From contig NW_019091408.1 of NCBI RefSeq assembly GCF_001949145.1, positions 398,818 through 462,817 on the forward strand: 64,000 nt of DNA, given 5' to 3'. The position numbers were made by a program, and so were the translations under genes. The stretch comes from Acanthaster planci. Taxonomy: Eukaryota > Echinodermata > Asteroidea > Valvatida > Acanthasteridae. Of this stretch, positions 40,101 to 55,100 are shown piece by piece; positions within the stretch are counted from its first letter, which is position 1, and each line of letters begins with the position of its first letter. Below the pieces are notes generated by a model, which searched no databases, was not told where the DNA came from, and saw only the letters and a program-made list of their open reading frames with translations.

Positions 40101-43100
40101 ATACTTATACACATTTTCAACTCAAACAAAGTTCACTTTGTTTCTCAATCACCTGTAGCAGGAACCAGCCTTAATGCTGAACTTAAAAATTGTAGAGGCC
40201 AGATGCAGAACTCTTTAAGATACCTAAGGGGCCTTTTACAAAATAAATGTACACAATCAGGTCTTTTAAATGCACATTTGTAGCCCACATGACTGACAAG
40301 TACATGATGTGAATCTTGTGCTTGCCATTTTGTACAAGGTGAGGAAAGTAGCAATGCATGAATGAATGGATAAAAATTTAAACTGTTCCAAAGAAAACCA
40401 CATCCCTTATAGAGTGCACTGGCCCTTTTGAAGGGGGGCGGGGGAATGTAAATCTAGGAGATGAGGCATATCCCCTCAATTTTCAACAAGGGTGTGAGGG
40501 TGGCAGGAGATTTTATTCACAACAGGATTTCTGTACAAACCAAAAACACATGCTGTATTACAAAAAACTCTTCAAATCTACCTATTTGCAGACTATAAAA
40601 TCACATTCTTCAGGCTAGACCTACATTATAAATGAATGAAAATTTTGCATTGTTTCCTTGTGATTTCTAACTTGGCTTCCATCAGCACATTTGGAGCCAC
40701 AAATTGGTGTTAAGCAAAAGTCATTTGCTGCACAGTTTCAACTTAAATTTTCAGGACAACACTGTGTTCCAAAATGGTCAAGAATCTTGGAAGCAAACAG
40801 CGTTCCTGTTGTCAGACACCATGCACTCTAGCCAAATGATGAACATCTACAAGCATTGGCAGAAATCCTGAGCAACTCACAAGAAAAAAAATGCATTTCG
40901 CAATTTACAAAAAAGTTGACTAACTATAAAAAAGAGGGTACATGTACGTTTATATAAGAACACTATCATTTAATCTTCTCAGCTGAACCCTGATCAAGGT
41001 ATATATATAACTTCGAAATGATTCAAGTCCCATTGGGATCAGTACATGAATTAGGACTGCACACACCACTACTCTGCTTAACACAATATGGGCATCCCCT
41101 CCCAAGGAACTACCCAAAAAATAGATCAATAGGCAAATATCGGCATTGCATGCACCAACAGATACTGGTGCGTGCATGCACGTAGCAATATCATACCATT
41201 ACAGGCCATAGGAACCAATAGGCAGTCCCACTGAAGCCATGCTTTGTGTGGTTCTCTCAGGATCTCCCCCATGCACTTATCCCATTATGTAGCAGCCCTC
41301 TGACACATTGGGGCGTTCTATGTCTCATTTACATAATTGATTGATTCTTTTTCTCAACTCCCTACCCTCTCATGCTCCCAGTCGATAGAGCATTTCTGTA
41401 CAGGTATTGTATGTATGTTGGGGTTCCAAAGAACCCTTTTTTTAACCCATAAAACAACCCCAAACTTGTACACATGCTGCACTGTTAAGATAAACTATAA
41501 GCACAGGATTAGTCAATAAATTTTTTCAAGTACGAGCAGAAAATGTAGAAGGCAAGACCTACTTCATGGGCTGTTTTCTCCATAAAGGAAAAGGAACAAA
41601 GTTTCATTTCATGTTACATCTATTTTGTTAGATGATACCATGAACGGTGACCAAAAGCTGGCCGTCGTTCTAAGCATCTGTGAAGCATTTGATTCAATGC
41701 ATTAATTATCCTAACCCTCCCAGATCCTACAAATCCCATCAAGATGTCTTGGAGGATTTAATGGGATGAAGGAAGTAGTACCCAGTCACTGTTGATTCAC
41801 ACGGGGCCCGATGCTGCTCTAAACAGTTTCGCCCAAATGTCGAGTAGTTGCTATGCAGACATTTACTGCGTCACCATGGGAACACTATGAAACAAAATTT
41901 GGCTGAGAAATAACACTTCAACCACAATATTGTCTGCGCTTGGCCCATTTCTGCACTTAGCAGAGCAATGAAATGACCCCTCACAGGGACAAATTTAGGG
42001 ATCAAGAGTGTATGTGCTGGTACATGTTGGCTGGTTCCTAGCCGTATCAATAAGATGAGTATGAATGAAGCCTTAGTCTAAGATGGAACTCCTGATTTGA
42101 GATGAAGTGTGCACACATGCTTTTTGTTAAATGGTCAATGTACAGGTAATCAAAGTTTAGCAGAAGTTGAGATCAGTACATGTACCGGTATACCAAAAAA
42201 AGAAAGGAAAATTGAAGAACTACTTCAGAATTGTAATGCATGTGGGGAAATTGGCACACATGCATGTGTACATCATAGTTTCCATAATAAAATTACTGTT
42301 CTGGAATGGCAACATGTACGGAAATAATGTCAAATCTACCTGCCATGTTTTGCACAAACAAAGAGCACATCTATCACATAGAACGTCTATGTTTCTAGTA
42401 CTGGCTGAGAGTCCAGAAATTGTGCTGTTATCACACATACATGTACATGTATATACAATGTATATGCTTGTAACGTGTATGTACGATACATGTACATGTA
42501 CATGTACTTTTTGCTTTCACTGTATCACATATTGTCCAGCACTGTACATACCAGAGTTGCAGGTCTCGAGACTGGCAGTCTTGGTTTTGATACCAAGAGG
42601 TCTCGCTCTTGATCTTGGTCTCGGATATTGGAGGTCTCAATGTTTTCCCTGGTCTTTGAGTCAAGACCAGTCAAAGAACAAAGATCGACACCATATTATG
42701 CACCACCTAAATAACGGATTCATTGCTGATCATAGTGGTAGTGATGATCTCGAATGGGATCGACATCAATGCCCTTGCGTTAACATTAGGAAAGCAAAGC
42801 TAGTGATACCGGGTTTCAACCTCAGATTTACCGGTGTGCATGTGTGAAGTATGACTGAACTTGTGCGATCAAATTAATAAAGGCTCTATCTGGCATAAAT
42901 GATATTCTCCAATATTCTGCCAACTTGCAATTGTGTTATGTGTAAGACAGAATGGCCAGAGTACAGCACTGAATGGATGTGTGCACAACACACCAGCACT
43001 GTGTTTGTGTGAATGTGTTTATGCAAGTTCTCCCATCAAAAAGTACCCTTTTTTTTAATGAGATTAACCAGAAGGGGGATGTCAACAAGTTTTCACACAT

Positions 43101-46100
43101 TTAAGAAGAGGAGGAAGTTGCAGGAGGTTCCCAACCAAATATGGTAGATTCAATTTCTACATGCACATCATGTATCTTTGCAAACTACATGTACATGTAC
43201 CTGTCTTATATCGGCATGCCATGAATTTTAGCTCCAAGAAAACCATTATCTGGCAAAAAGCACACAAGGCTGGCCCCTCTATGCATGTCACCATGTACCG
43301 TATGTCTCTGTAATTCATCATTCGTGGCCAAAATGCACCCCGAGAGGTGAAGGACAAAAAAATTTCATGTCTTTCCCCGGAACTGGCCATTTTACAGCAG
43401 CATTACACCAACTGATGGGAGCATATTACCTGTCTTCCTTCTCCACGGATTAAAAAAAAAAAATCCCCCAGACAAAATGCCATGCAAGGAGAGAGGACTG
43501 ATAAAAGGGCAGGCAAGTGATTGATGCAATCTCATTTATATGCAAATTAGCCTCGACCAGAATTTTTTTTCAAACTAGTCGTTAAAACAGGCAGGCAGAT
43601 CAGAAATTGAAGGGGAGCATTTCTGTATGTTTTAAAAAGGTCTGTGATGATTAAAATAAAAATTGGTAAGTGGATTGGGGTGGTTTGTTTTTTTCTGGTG
43701 TGGTGATCGGTCAACCGCAGCGGAAGTCACACGGTTTGAATGATAAATAAATGATTCAGAATGAAAACAGACAACTGTGATGGTAGTCACTTGCCATGAA
43801 GCCGACTTGGGAGTTATACATGTACATGTAGTTCAGGAGCTGACAATGATTCGACCTTAAGTTGATCTTTACCAAGTTCACAAACCAATGGCGGCAAAAC
43901 AATTTTTAAAGTGGAGGGGGCCAGTTGTGAGACAATCAGGCATCAGCCTTTATCAGGCCGATCCATTAAGCCCAACCCCATTATAGGACCCGTGAAAAGT
44001 GGGGGGCTATCCCTCCCTCCCCCCCAGTCAAAAAAGTGGGAGGGGGGGGCACTGCCCCCCAGCTTCTGCTACCAATGACACTGACTTACATACCCAGCGA
44101 AAAGCATTTACATTTGTACTGCAGTAGTATCACACTTGCTTACATGTCACGTGCGTTCTTTAACAGGAAGCATGGTTTTGTTTGGGCAAGTTGCAAACAT
44201 GCTATTTGTCAAAAAGGTATTGCTTATCTATAGGCATAGAGCATGCATGCGTAACCATCACAGCACATGGCTTCTGATTGTTTTAAACTTTGTTGTAAAT
44301 GATAATTTAATCCTAACAGTCCTCAATCCTCCAATTTCAATATGATTTCACGTACAACCTAAGCAGTTAAAAATGTCATACTATCTACATGTATAACATT
44401 TGGTACAATAGGCCCTGTGATACTAGTCCAAATCTAAAAAAGTTAGAGGGCCTGACAATTTGACCCCACAGTGCTCAGAGTTTTTCTCAAAGGCAGAAGG
44501 TAATGGTCTCAGGAGCTGACGAGAATCCATGAATACTGCCTACAAAGATTCATGTACATGTACATACACACATTGATGTTCTTCGTGAAGCCAGCAAGAG
44601 TCCCTTTAATAAACACGTCTGGCTACAGACTCAAAAAGCAAATCTGCCAGCTAGGTTTAGGCTGGTATTTTCAACATGCAACGTGCTGGTACCTGTGGCT
44701 GAACCAGACTGACAGCCTGGTACCAGCAAACAGTGCACGCAATCCATGTGGCAGAGAAGAGCCTAGCGCAGCACGATCAATAATTGATGAGTCTCCATAA
44801 TGCGCGCTCTGCTGCCCCGCATATTAGATGGCTGCCTGGTGATGCATTAATCACATACTAACGTGGGTCACCATACACATATGACAGCAAAGGAGGAGGG
44901 AGATTGAGACTTAGAGCAAATTATTTCTCAAGTGCTACATCTCTCAAGTGACGTACCTGAGCACAGAAACAACCAAAAAAGAATTATTGCCAAATGGCGA
45001 ACCGCAAATGCTGCATGTGTCTACGACGTGCGCTATACACAAAAACGGACGATCAATGCCAAGGATGCAAATTTGCTGCGATGGCCTGGGATAAATATAG
45101 CATGGGCACCATTGGGCCTCCTGTGGTTTGAAATGGAACGGTCCTGAAAATACACACACCTCAGTACGGTCGACATTAAAAAAAAAATGCTGTGTTGTCA
45201 GAAGGAAAATAGTAAGAGAAGACACCAAATGCTACATGTACATACGCACAGGCTGTATAAATGAGAATTTCACAAATTGGACAAGCAATTCAAAAGCATT
45301 TTAATGGCCCGTAATAGAATCTGATGTGAATAAACCAGAATTCTTGAAATGTGACAAAATATCAAGACTTCCAAAGAATCGCATTATCGGCTGAACAACA
45401 GAAAGCAATGAATAACACTTTTGAAAACAGGCATGCCTACAATAAATAACACCAATGCACTATCATTAAAAAAAATCTTTACCTACATGTCCAAGTGTTG
45501 CATGCAAAAGTACAGGTAACTGTTACTTGTATATTGTAAATATTTTTTCTGCATGTACATACATGTACATGTACATGTGCCACATGTATTTTTCATGCCT
45601 GCGCACTTCGCCTATATTGCATGATACATGTACGTGAACAGCGTGCATACAATTTAGGTGATGCACTCTTTACTCCCACACGTGCATTACAGAGCAAGTA
45701 CCCCCATGTATCTCACATCAGCTGTTTATTGCCACAAACTGGCTGACGAAGAACTGGTGAAAAATTCTGCATTAACAACAGTTTCCTTAAGGGACTGTTG
45801 ACATATTTTATCCTGACCTGTGTACATATATTCCACGGAAAATTAAATGGGAAAATGATACCGGTATATAAATATACACAATGAAATTTATTTGTCGTCA
45901 AAAAGTCTGAAAGCAATAAGCCACTTGCAAGTTAAATTTGAATAAAATCCAGTACACTGTGTTACCTGATTGCACAGGAACGTAACAATTTGAATTCCCC
46001 AGACTAAAGACACTGTTGCTATACCTCGTGATTCGGGGCAAGCTTTTGCATAGCGACCACCATCTCTGGAATGGACTGGTTCCTTTGTGCCGTTCTTATC

Positions 46101-49100
46101 CATTGAGAACAGTGTATTGTTGCAAGGCGTCTCTCATGTAACTAACCAAAAGCTTGCCCCGAATCACAAGGTACAGCAACAGTGGTTTTAGTATGGAGAA
46201 TTCAAGTTGTTATGTTCACGTGAATTTAAAGAACTCGGTGTTCCAGATTTTATTCAAATTTAACTCGCAAATGGCTTATTGACAAACACATCAAAGCCTT
46301 TATACTCGGGGCAGTGCATGTTCTTTGATTACCTGTACAGTTTTCTCTTAGCAGCACACGTGAGGGTAAACAACAGCCTTTTAAACTTTTTCCTTAATCA
46401 GAATGGAAAAAAAACAGTACATGAAACTCTTCACGGGCATTCGAGACCAGCCATGACAACTCATTTGAATTTCGATGAATGCAATACTGCATCATCAACT
46501 GCACTCTGAAATCAAGGACAGGAAAAGTGGGTGTGAAATACTTAGCCTAGCTTCAACAAAAGACAGCACTGGGAAAAATTTGCAGGCATTTAAACCCACT
46601 CCCTTTTTTGAGACAGGATGTGCTTCCAGTTTGACATTTTACATGTACAATATATGTAAGTACATGTACATGTTTATGGAGGGTTTTAAATGTTAGGAAA
46701 GCATTCAGTGTATTTGTGCACCAATCTTTTGCAAGCACAGGCGTCTACTGTATGCATTTCCGCTGTTATTTGGTTGAGTGTATGCCAATTGTGAAACAAA
46801 ACTTACACAACAGAAAAGAATGCATCACTTACATGTACGCTGCTTTCCAACCGATGAATAGGATTTCTGCTTTTCAAACAATTCAAACATGAAACTGATA
46901 TATAATTTTTCCATTAATACTGGAGCAGTAGTCAGTGGCATAACTGGGTACATTTTGCAGGGGGTATTTGGGGGTGCAGGTGGAGGGTTCGAATCCAGCA
47001 GCTGGCCCATGGGCAAGTTGTTTTACCCCTGCTTGCCTCTCCCCAAACAGAGACAAGTACAAGTGGGTACTGGCACTAGCTGGGGAGCAACCTCTGATGG
47101 ACCGGCATTAAATCCAGGGAGAATAGACATACATGTATTTTCAGTCGTTTCATGCCAAGGAAACCAAATGGCTTGGAACAGAAATGCCCTCTTGTATTTC
47201 ATTTTCTGGAGGGTGGCACTCAATGGGTTCTTTCACAGTTAAAACTTTGAACAAGGCAGACATCACCAGCCTTTTTTCCTTCCCTAATTTCTGAGTGGCC
47301 TGAGGGCCACAGGCCTAGAAGGGGAAGGGGTGCTCTTTGCCCCATCCCCTTAGAAACACCACTGAAAACAGTAGTAAACTGGAGATGCATTGTTCAGCAA
47401 TCAATCACTTTACAAATCTGTGACTGAAGTGTACTAATTAATTTTGGATTTTTTTTGCCCTGCCCAACATGTGTTATAGCACTGTATACTAAATGTTTGC
47501 CTCTGAAGGCTTGTGAAAAAAAACACAAGCGTAATCTGGTGGGACTCAAACCCACGACTTCCTACTTACTCGTGGAGACGTACTCGACCACCGAGCATGC
47601 CAGTGTCGACTGGCTGGTTTGAATCAGATGCCACAGCAGGTACGTGTACCATGTGTACCGCAAACAACTATTTGCAAGGATGGATTTGCACTGGGAAAAT
47701 GTTAAGATGTCTGCACTAGTAAGCAGGAGGTCATGGGTTTGAGTCCTACCCGAGTACACTTTTGGTGTTTTCACAAGCCTTCAGGGGCAAAGACTTGAGT
47801 ATACATTGTTATAGCACACATCCGGCAGGGCCAAAAAAATCCAAAATTAATTAACATCTGCCCAGCGCAAATCCATCCTTGGAAATACAGTGTACTAATC
47901 CCTCACAATATATACAGTTATGTAGTATATTGTTGACTTCTCTGATGTGGGATGTTTTCAAAACCCGAGAGATGTACAGTACCCCAGGCAAAGCCAAGGG
48001 TGCTGTGACCACCCAAGGGTGTAATACCCAGGATGTCATATCCTGCATGACATCAGAACTGTTAATAATTGTTTGGTCATATCTCTGTCTTGACAATGTT
48101 TTCCACTTGTTTTGTCTCAGGAAAATTTAGGGCGACAAAGGGAAATTAAGGGCTACACAAGAATCTTTGAAGATTACATAGCAGTCAGTGGTCCCAGCAT
48201 TATCCTGTACACTGAGGGGGCTTAGCACTAGTAGATCTGCCTGTACTGCATAGTACAAGCCATTAAGAATTCAATTACATACTGTGTGATTTAGTGTCAG
48301 TAAAGTTGACCTTTTTACACATGCAGACATGGGAAACATTTTTCTAGGAAGTTGTGGGTTGTTTTTAAGACATGATGATCTGTTGATGTCATTTGTGCAT
48401 TTCAATTTAGGCCTAAATAAATTTAATTTCATAACTTTGTTGATGCATGTACTGGTACGTATAGTATATATCACATTGGTAATGATAAATTGACTTTTAC
48501 TGTACATGTACATATGTACATGCATGTCATTGGCAAGCGAGCAAGGCAAGTCTCTCTGTGGAATGACAGCAAACTGGTTTCTATTTCCAATTGTCCCTTA
48601 TAGTAAGAATTTTGTAAGTTGCTTAGAACAAAATCCAACAGTGTGAATTTAACAAAAAAGTTTGAATTAGCCAAAGTTGAACATTGAACGTTTTTATGCT
48701 TGTAGAATTCAATTATACATGTACTATTTTATTTCTAATTATGTAAATGTAAATCACTGTGTAATTCAGCCCTTGGAGTGCAAACGTGATTGGATACACC
48801 TACAATAAATAAATCAATAAGAAGTTATACAAGGCTCATCCAGTGAAGCATTTCTGAATTGTGCAAACACAAACAAAGCATCAAACCAGAGTAAAAACTG
48901 CTAAATTTGGCGAGTTCTGAAGAAGTGCCATACACATGGCTGATGCACCAGATTCCAACAAAGCATGGGGTTTGCCAAACCAAACAGAATCCAACAGTCA
49001 AGCATGCTGAATCCAACAGGACATGAGACTTGCCGAATCCAGTAGAATCCAACAAAGAATGGATGATGTCAGATTAGAATCTGGAGGGGGGATGAATAGC

Positions 49101-52100
49101 ATGATACACTGTATCCAAAAGTTTCCAAACAAAGAAATTAAAAAGAGAGTGAAATATGCCAAATTCAACAGAACCCAACAAAAACAATTAAACTTGCTGA
49201 TCATGTCCAACAGAAAGAAAAAAGAAAGAATGTACATGTACGTGTTAAGGTACATGTACGGAGCTTCACAAATGATACACGTGATTCAAGTACGGAATCC
49301 CAAACTGCTGGTCAATTTTCTTGTCCCACTCAATCCATCCAACAGACCATCAACAGTTAATGTAAGTGTTAATTCAACATTTTCCCTTGATATTGTTGAA
49401 TTAGCTTTTATGACATTGAATTACCAGGTTTAATGCTGGATTTAATAAATTAAAAATGCTGGCTTTTAAGAATTAAAGTGTTGGATTCAACAATTCACTT
49501 TTTAGACAGCAGTTTCAAAATATTGTGGGTACTGAAGCTGCAGGACTTTTTCTTACAAGAATTTATTTTCCTTACACTTTTAAATATTCTTCAAAATTAC
49601 TAAGTGAAGCTACAGTCCCCTTCCCCTCCCCAGGAAAAAAGAATGGATGGTTGGCTCCAAAAATGTTTTGACTGTGCGTACAAACACTTGTACTCCACTA
49701 TTCGTGGTCCTGTAGATGACAATACAAGGGTTAATCCCTTTTTTTCCTGCATGTACTTAAATTTGCGAGGCTTAAAGATATGGTTTGGCTTGTAAAATGA
49801 CAGAGGGCATGATTTCCAGTGGCAACCTTCAAAAACCACAGCAAATACCACCACCAACTTTCTAGATTGTGTGTTTTCCTTGCTACTGAAATCTCTTTCA
49901 ATAAACAATTACCAGTATCATACAATGTACTTTCACCTACACTAAATATCCTTGCCATTTAAAAATGTGTAATGCAATTAAAATAATGGCCATTTCAAGG
50001 CTATCTACATGTACACGTACATGTACCTGTACATGCATGCACTCTGGCATGAAACGTCAGAACTATGAATTTGTCACCGGTTGCTAGGATTCCATTTGAG
50101 AGTGTGACACAATCATCCAAACAGGAGGAGCATGTGAGCAGTACTTACCTCAAGTACTAAGCTCAAAGATTTAAACTTTAAGAGGAATCAGACAGCATGT
50201 CCACAAAAAAGTGCATCGTTGCCCTTCCCAAAATAAAGCCAAGTACAAAAAGACACAAGTTTAGCATCCAGATTTTAGGGGGAAAACAGAAGGAAGAGAG
50301 GCTTTTAAATTTTTGACATGTATATCTTCATGATGGATGCCATCCTGTTTCAAATTTCTAACAAGCATCATTGGTTCCATTGTTCAAAGACAACAGATTG
50401 GCATAAATGAAATTTGTTTGGATGGTTTGCTGGTAAGGCTTTAGCACGTTTTCATTAACACTTTAAAAACATAACCACCTCCACTAGGGCACATGAGAAA
50501 TTTGCAGCGACAGCCAAGTACGTGTACATGTATGAAGACACAGCCATATATCCAGTCACACTGGGAGATATACATGTATCACAGAGTCAATGGCATGATG
50601 TGAAAAGTGACAGAGTCTTACAATGTAAGTCAGAAGTTCCAATTCGTAACTGTTTCATTTTTTAATATAAAGATGAACAAAGAAATTGCTTGGAGCGGGA
50701 TTTGAACCTACAGCCTCCAGAATGTCGTACCGCTGCTCTATCAACTGAGCTGCATGTATCCAGCCCTATGTTGGTGGCTCTTCCCATCTTTGTTTTATTT
50801 TTGGATGGACTGGATAACAATTTGCATTTTTTCATTTCTTTTCCGGAATAAAAAAGCAGCGGATTCCGACAGGAAGTTGGTGGGGATGCTAACCATGAAT
50901 TTGGTTGACTTTGCCTCATCTTAACCTGATTCCTCTTATCTGACTTCAGGTTTTCGTGGGTTTCTCTCTATTGTGGAAAATGGTTTGAACTGTGCTAATG
51001 ACTAAATTGGCAATGCATGTTTCATAGTTGAACTGTCATGAGTTGTTGCATACAAACACTGTACTGCCCATGTACTAACCAAACCAACCAGAGGAGAGAT
51101 TGCTTTCTTAATGAGATTTTATCTTGATCAATCTATGCAATTTTTACCTATTGGGCTCTCTCACTGTCTAAACTGGGCTCCTGTCATGTGTTGGCAGGCA
51201 ACATGGTAAAAAAAAAAAACATCCCAGAGGTCACTACCTCTGGATCAGGTATGAAATTCTAGAGCAGTGTTGCTTGACAGACATCTGCTGGCCAATCTGC
51301 GGGAATGTTCCACAACTGATTAACTTTGACACTTCTCGGTGACCGAAGCTGTATGAAGTCCTAGAATACTATCATTCCTGCTTGATGCACTGCACGCTTG
51401 AATGACTCAAATTCCCCAGGAATTGAATCTAATCATTGTGAGCATTTACGGGTATACCTGTATGTGGAAAGTGTCAACAAGGGAACGGCGTGTTAATCAT
51501 CACTGTCAGTTTGCTTCTCTTATGAAAAACAATTTTACAAAAGAGCAAAAACCCAAGGCCCCATTTTACAGGGGGAGCAAAATCCATTGGTAATCACTCA
51601 TAGGCAATATACTTTTGTAGGAAATTTTGGCTGGCAACCTATTATTGTTGAACTTTTTTTGTGCTACATGGATTTCTGGGCTCAGGAGACCTACCAGTAG
51701 GGTTTAATTTCCAGACCCTGCTTGTGAATCATTGTATATTGATGAGTCTTCATTAACCACACCAGAAACATTCAGCTCATGGTAAACTGACGTTTGTGTT
51801 TCATCAGCTTGTGTGCATGTGGGCAACGCAGAGTGAGGATTTTGTGTTGGGTTGATGGGGGAGGGAAGGAGAGCGTAGTACATGCACATGGCGAACATGT
51901 ATACCATTCATTATATGAAGATGAGTATCCACATGTACCGGGGTACCTTAGGGAGGCACACATACATGTAAATCTACCGTACAAAGCTAGCATGAAGGGG
52001 CGACGCAAACTCCATGTGCACTGTACAGATGGTGCTCACGTATCGATATCATACAGTAAACAATACAGCACAACCTGGCTGACGCTTGTCGCACTGTCAT

Positions 52101-55100
52101 GCATCTGATTACTAGTTACAGGTATGTACAGTGTTATGGTTAAGCTAGGCACCCAAATGTAATACAATGGAAAACACTGTTTAGGGAAACCATTTTGTCT
52201 TTCACCACGTTCAAATATATGGCAGAAAAGTGGTCCCATTGAACCTGTGGATTTCCTTTAAATGGCCAGAGACTTAAGATTAGGCCTTTGATGATACAAG
52301 TCAGAAATAAAATTGAAATGTTAATCAAGCATTCCACACAATGGATTGTTTTTGTATATGGATTTTAGGGGCGTCACTGGAGAGATGACTACTGTACACA
52401 GTGAGTGCATTCTGTGCAGGAATCTTTGCATGATTACAGAAATTCTTTTCTAAAATCATCTAAAAAGATTGCTGGATTGTTTATACATGTATATTTGAGA
52501 TACATTGTGTAGAAAAGAGTGTTTACATGTAAATAATGTAAACATGATGTTCCTTAATTACAATCTTGCACATCTCTCTTTTGTGATTGGAGGAGGCACA
52601 CTCTGCACACACTCGGCTCTTGCCCATCCCCCGTCTGGTTATTGCAAAGTTCTCGTTTTAATGATGTACACATGTAAGCACAAAACGGTGATGGACAGCC
52701 ACAGAAATTACAATGTAGTAAGCACTGCCTCCCAAATAAATTGGGAGGACTCTGAAGAGTGTGTGGCCTGATTTTCACCAACTTAGCATTTTTCAACTTC
52801 AGCACTGTCTGGTCACTGCAAGACATCCATCAATCAAAGAGCATTGTCCAATCAACCAAATGACCCTCTCCCATTGACAAATGGGTATCAAAACATCATC
52901 CCTGGGTTTTGGAATTTTTGCCCAGTGCCGAAATGGGGAGGCAGAGTGCTTGATGTCACAGAGGGATGACATTTCATGAGCTCCAATGTGAGATTACGAT
53001 CCATCCCACCAAATTCTCACTGTAAAGCTGACAGGTACATTTTACACAAATGAACATACAGTACCTGTATTGCCTGACATTGCAAACTCAATCTTCCACA
53101 TCAAAACCCAGGTCTATAAGTACCTACATGTAATGTTATGAAAAAACCTCCTGTTAAGATTATTTCTATGTATTAATGACCATACATGTACAAATATCAA
53201 CAGCCATACTGGTAAATCTACATGTACGTAAAAATAGGTGTGGTCTCACTCAATATTTTTTTTTTAGGGGGGATGTCACAGCCAATACAAAAAGTGTCAA
53301 AAAAGAAGTACGTGTACATGTATATGATGAGCATTTAAAGTGTCATTTTGGGTTTGCAAAGAACTCCACCATGTCCACCCTTCTTGAATGAACACAAAAT
53401 ACCTGTATGTGTACATGTACATGTATGTACCCTTTCACTTTGCAAAGGGAGTGAAAACCTGGCATTAGGGATGGTAATATCATCAATGACATGATGACAA
53501 ACAGAAAAGTGCCGACCACATTACTTGAGAGAATAAAATTAAAACATTTCAGATACATGTGTAAAGGAAATGTAGACCTCAAACTAAATCTGCAATTGTA
53601 AAAACTATAATTTTACACTTCAAATCTGCCCTGAGGAAGATGTTGATTGCACAAAAGCCAAAAGTGAAAGATTTAGGGCCATTTCTAAAACATCCCCACA
53701 ATTCCACAACACTAAGAAGAAAAATTATTGGCAGAAGGAAGAATAGTGGGTCTTTTTTGGGCCTACAATATCTACCCAGCGGGTAAAATAAAAAACAAAT
53801 GCCGGGATCATTAAGCTTTAGACTGACATTATAATGTTCTTGTTTTTTCATGCAAATTTGCTAGTAAATACATGTACATGTTATGTGCATGAGTGGCATA
53901 CATGTACTTGTACATAGGTACCGGTACATACATGTACATGTTTACCATATCGGTATGTTTTAATGAGTTTTCACGTCGCATCACCAAGTCTAATAAGATT
54001 TGGGTTGAGGTATAACGCACATGCCAACACACAGGTCAAGACCTACACGTACATGTACACTGGTCTGTCCATGTACATGTATTTGGTACATGTAACCGTA
54101 CATTTTTTCACAGTTAAAGAAGTCTGTCTGCGACATCACTCAAACCCAAATCTCATTAGACTTGGTGGTGCTACGTGAAAACTCATTAAAACAGTGGAGC
54201 GTGAGTGAGGCTATGGGTATACATATATATGCACCATCCGGTACACACGTACCATGACGCACGTGTACGGGGCACATTTTTACCGCCCGCGTCGTTTCCA
54301 AGAAAAACCACAATTTTGACAGATTTTTTTTATCAGTGCGCCTAAATGAATTGCCATAAAGCACTCCCGCCCACGCTAAAGATGCTCCTGACATTTATAC
54401 CGTGCAGACTGCAAACGACAGCTTTCTCTTTGTCAACCCTCCAATGTCATTATCATTTTTGCATGTACACTGTCGCCCTGAAACATTGTCCCCATTAGCA
54501 TTTGGGCATCATCACATCCCTGCCCGTCTCAAACAAAACATGGATGACTGTCGCCACAGCAACCAGAACCACCTGTCAAGGACCTCTGGCATTTAGCAGA
54601 GGGAGAGAGAGACAGAGGGAGAAAGAAGGTGGGGAATGGATTGCGGAGCATTGTGGTCAATCAGGATTTGCTTGAACAGCAGCGAGTGGAAGTCTGAAGC
54701 AGAAATACTTACATGTACATGTATGTACATGTACATGTATGCATGCATGAGACTTGTACATGTACATGTACGCATACCACCATGACTGCACAACAGCATC
54801 AAATAAAAAAGAGCATGAACGCATGTATTTCCTGCCGGGGGGGGGGAGCTTAAGCGAGGCAAGCTGGGAAGAGATCGTCCTATAGCGTGGTCTAACGAAA
54901 TACAAAGGCTTAAGGTGTCTGGTGCCATCCAACGGGAACGGCTTTTCTAAATCGCATTCATGTCAACAACGAGGGAGCAATTTTAAGACATAAAGATCGG
55001 ATGACATTAGGGTGGCTGCCACTGATACTGAGATGCAGATGGATTACACCCGCCGTCCTCGTTCTATGATTACACAATTGCTTCCCAATTTCACAATTTG

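Noticed and set aside
42167-42847. 226-codon plus-strand frame
   Set aside because: Composed of TACATG runs and the GGTCTC-type repeat; no domain, no splice context.
50684-50765. Functional tRNA gene
   Set aside because: A and B boxes are present but the acceptor stem does not pair and the anticodon arm is defective.
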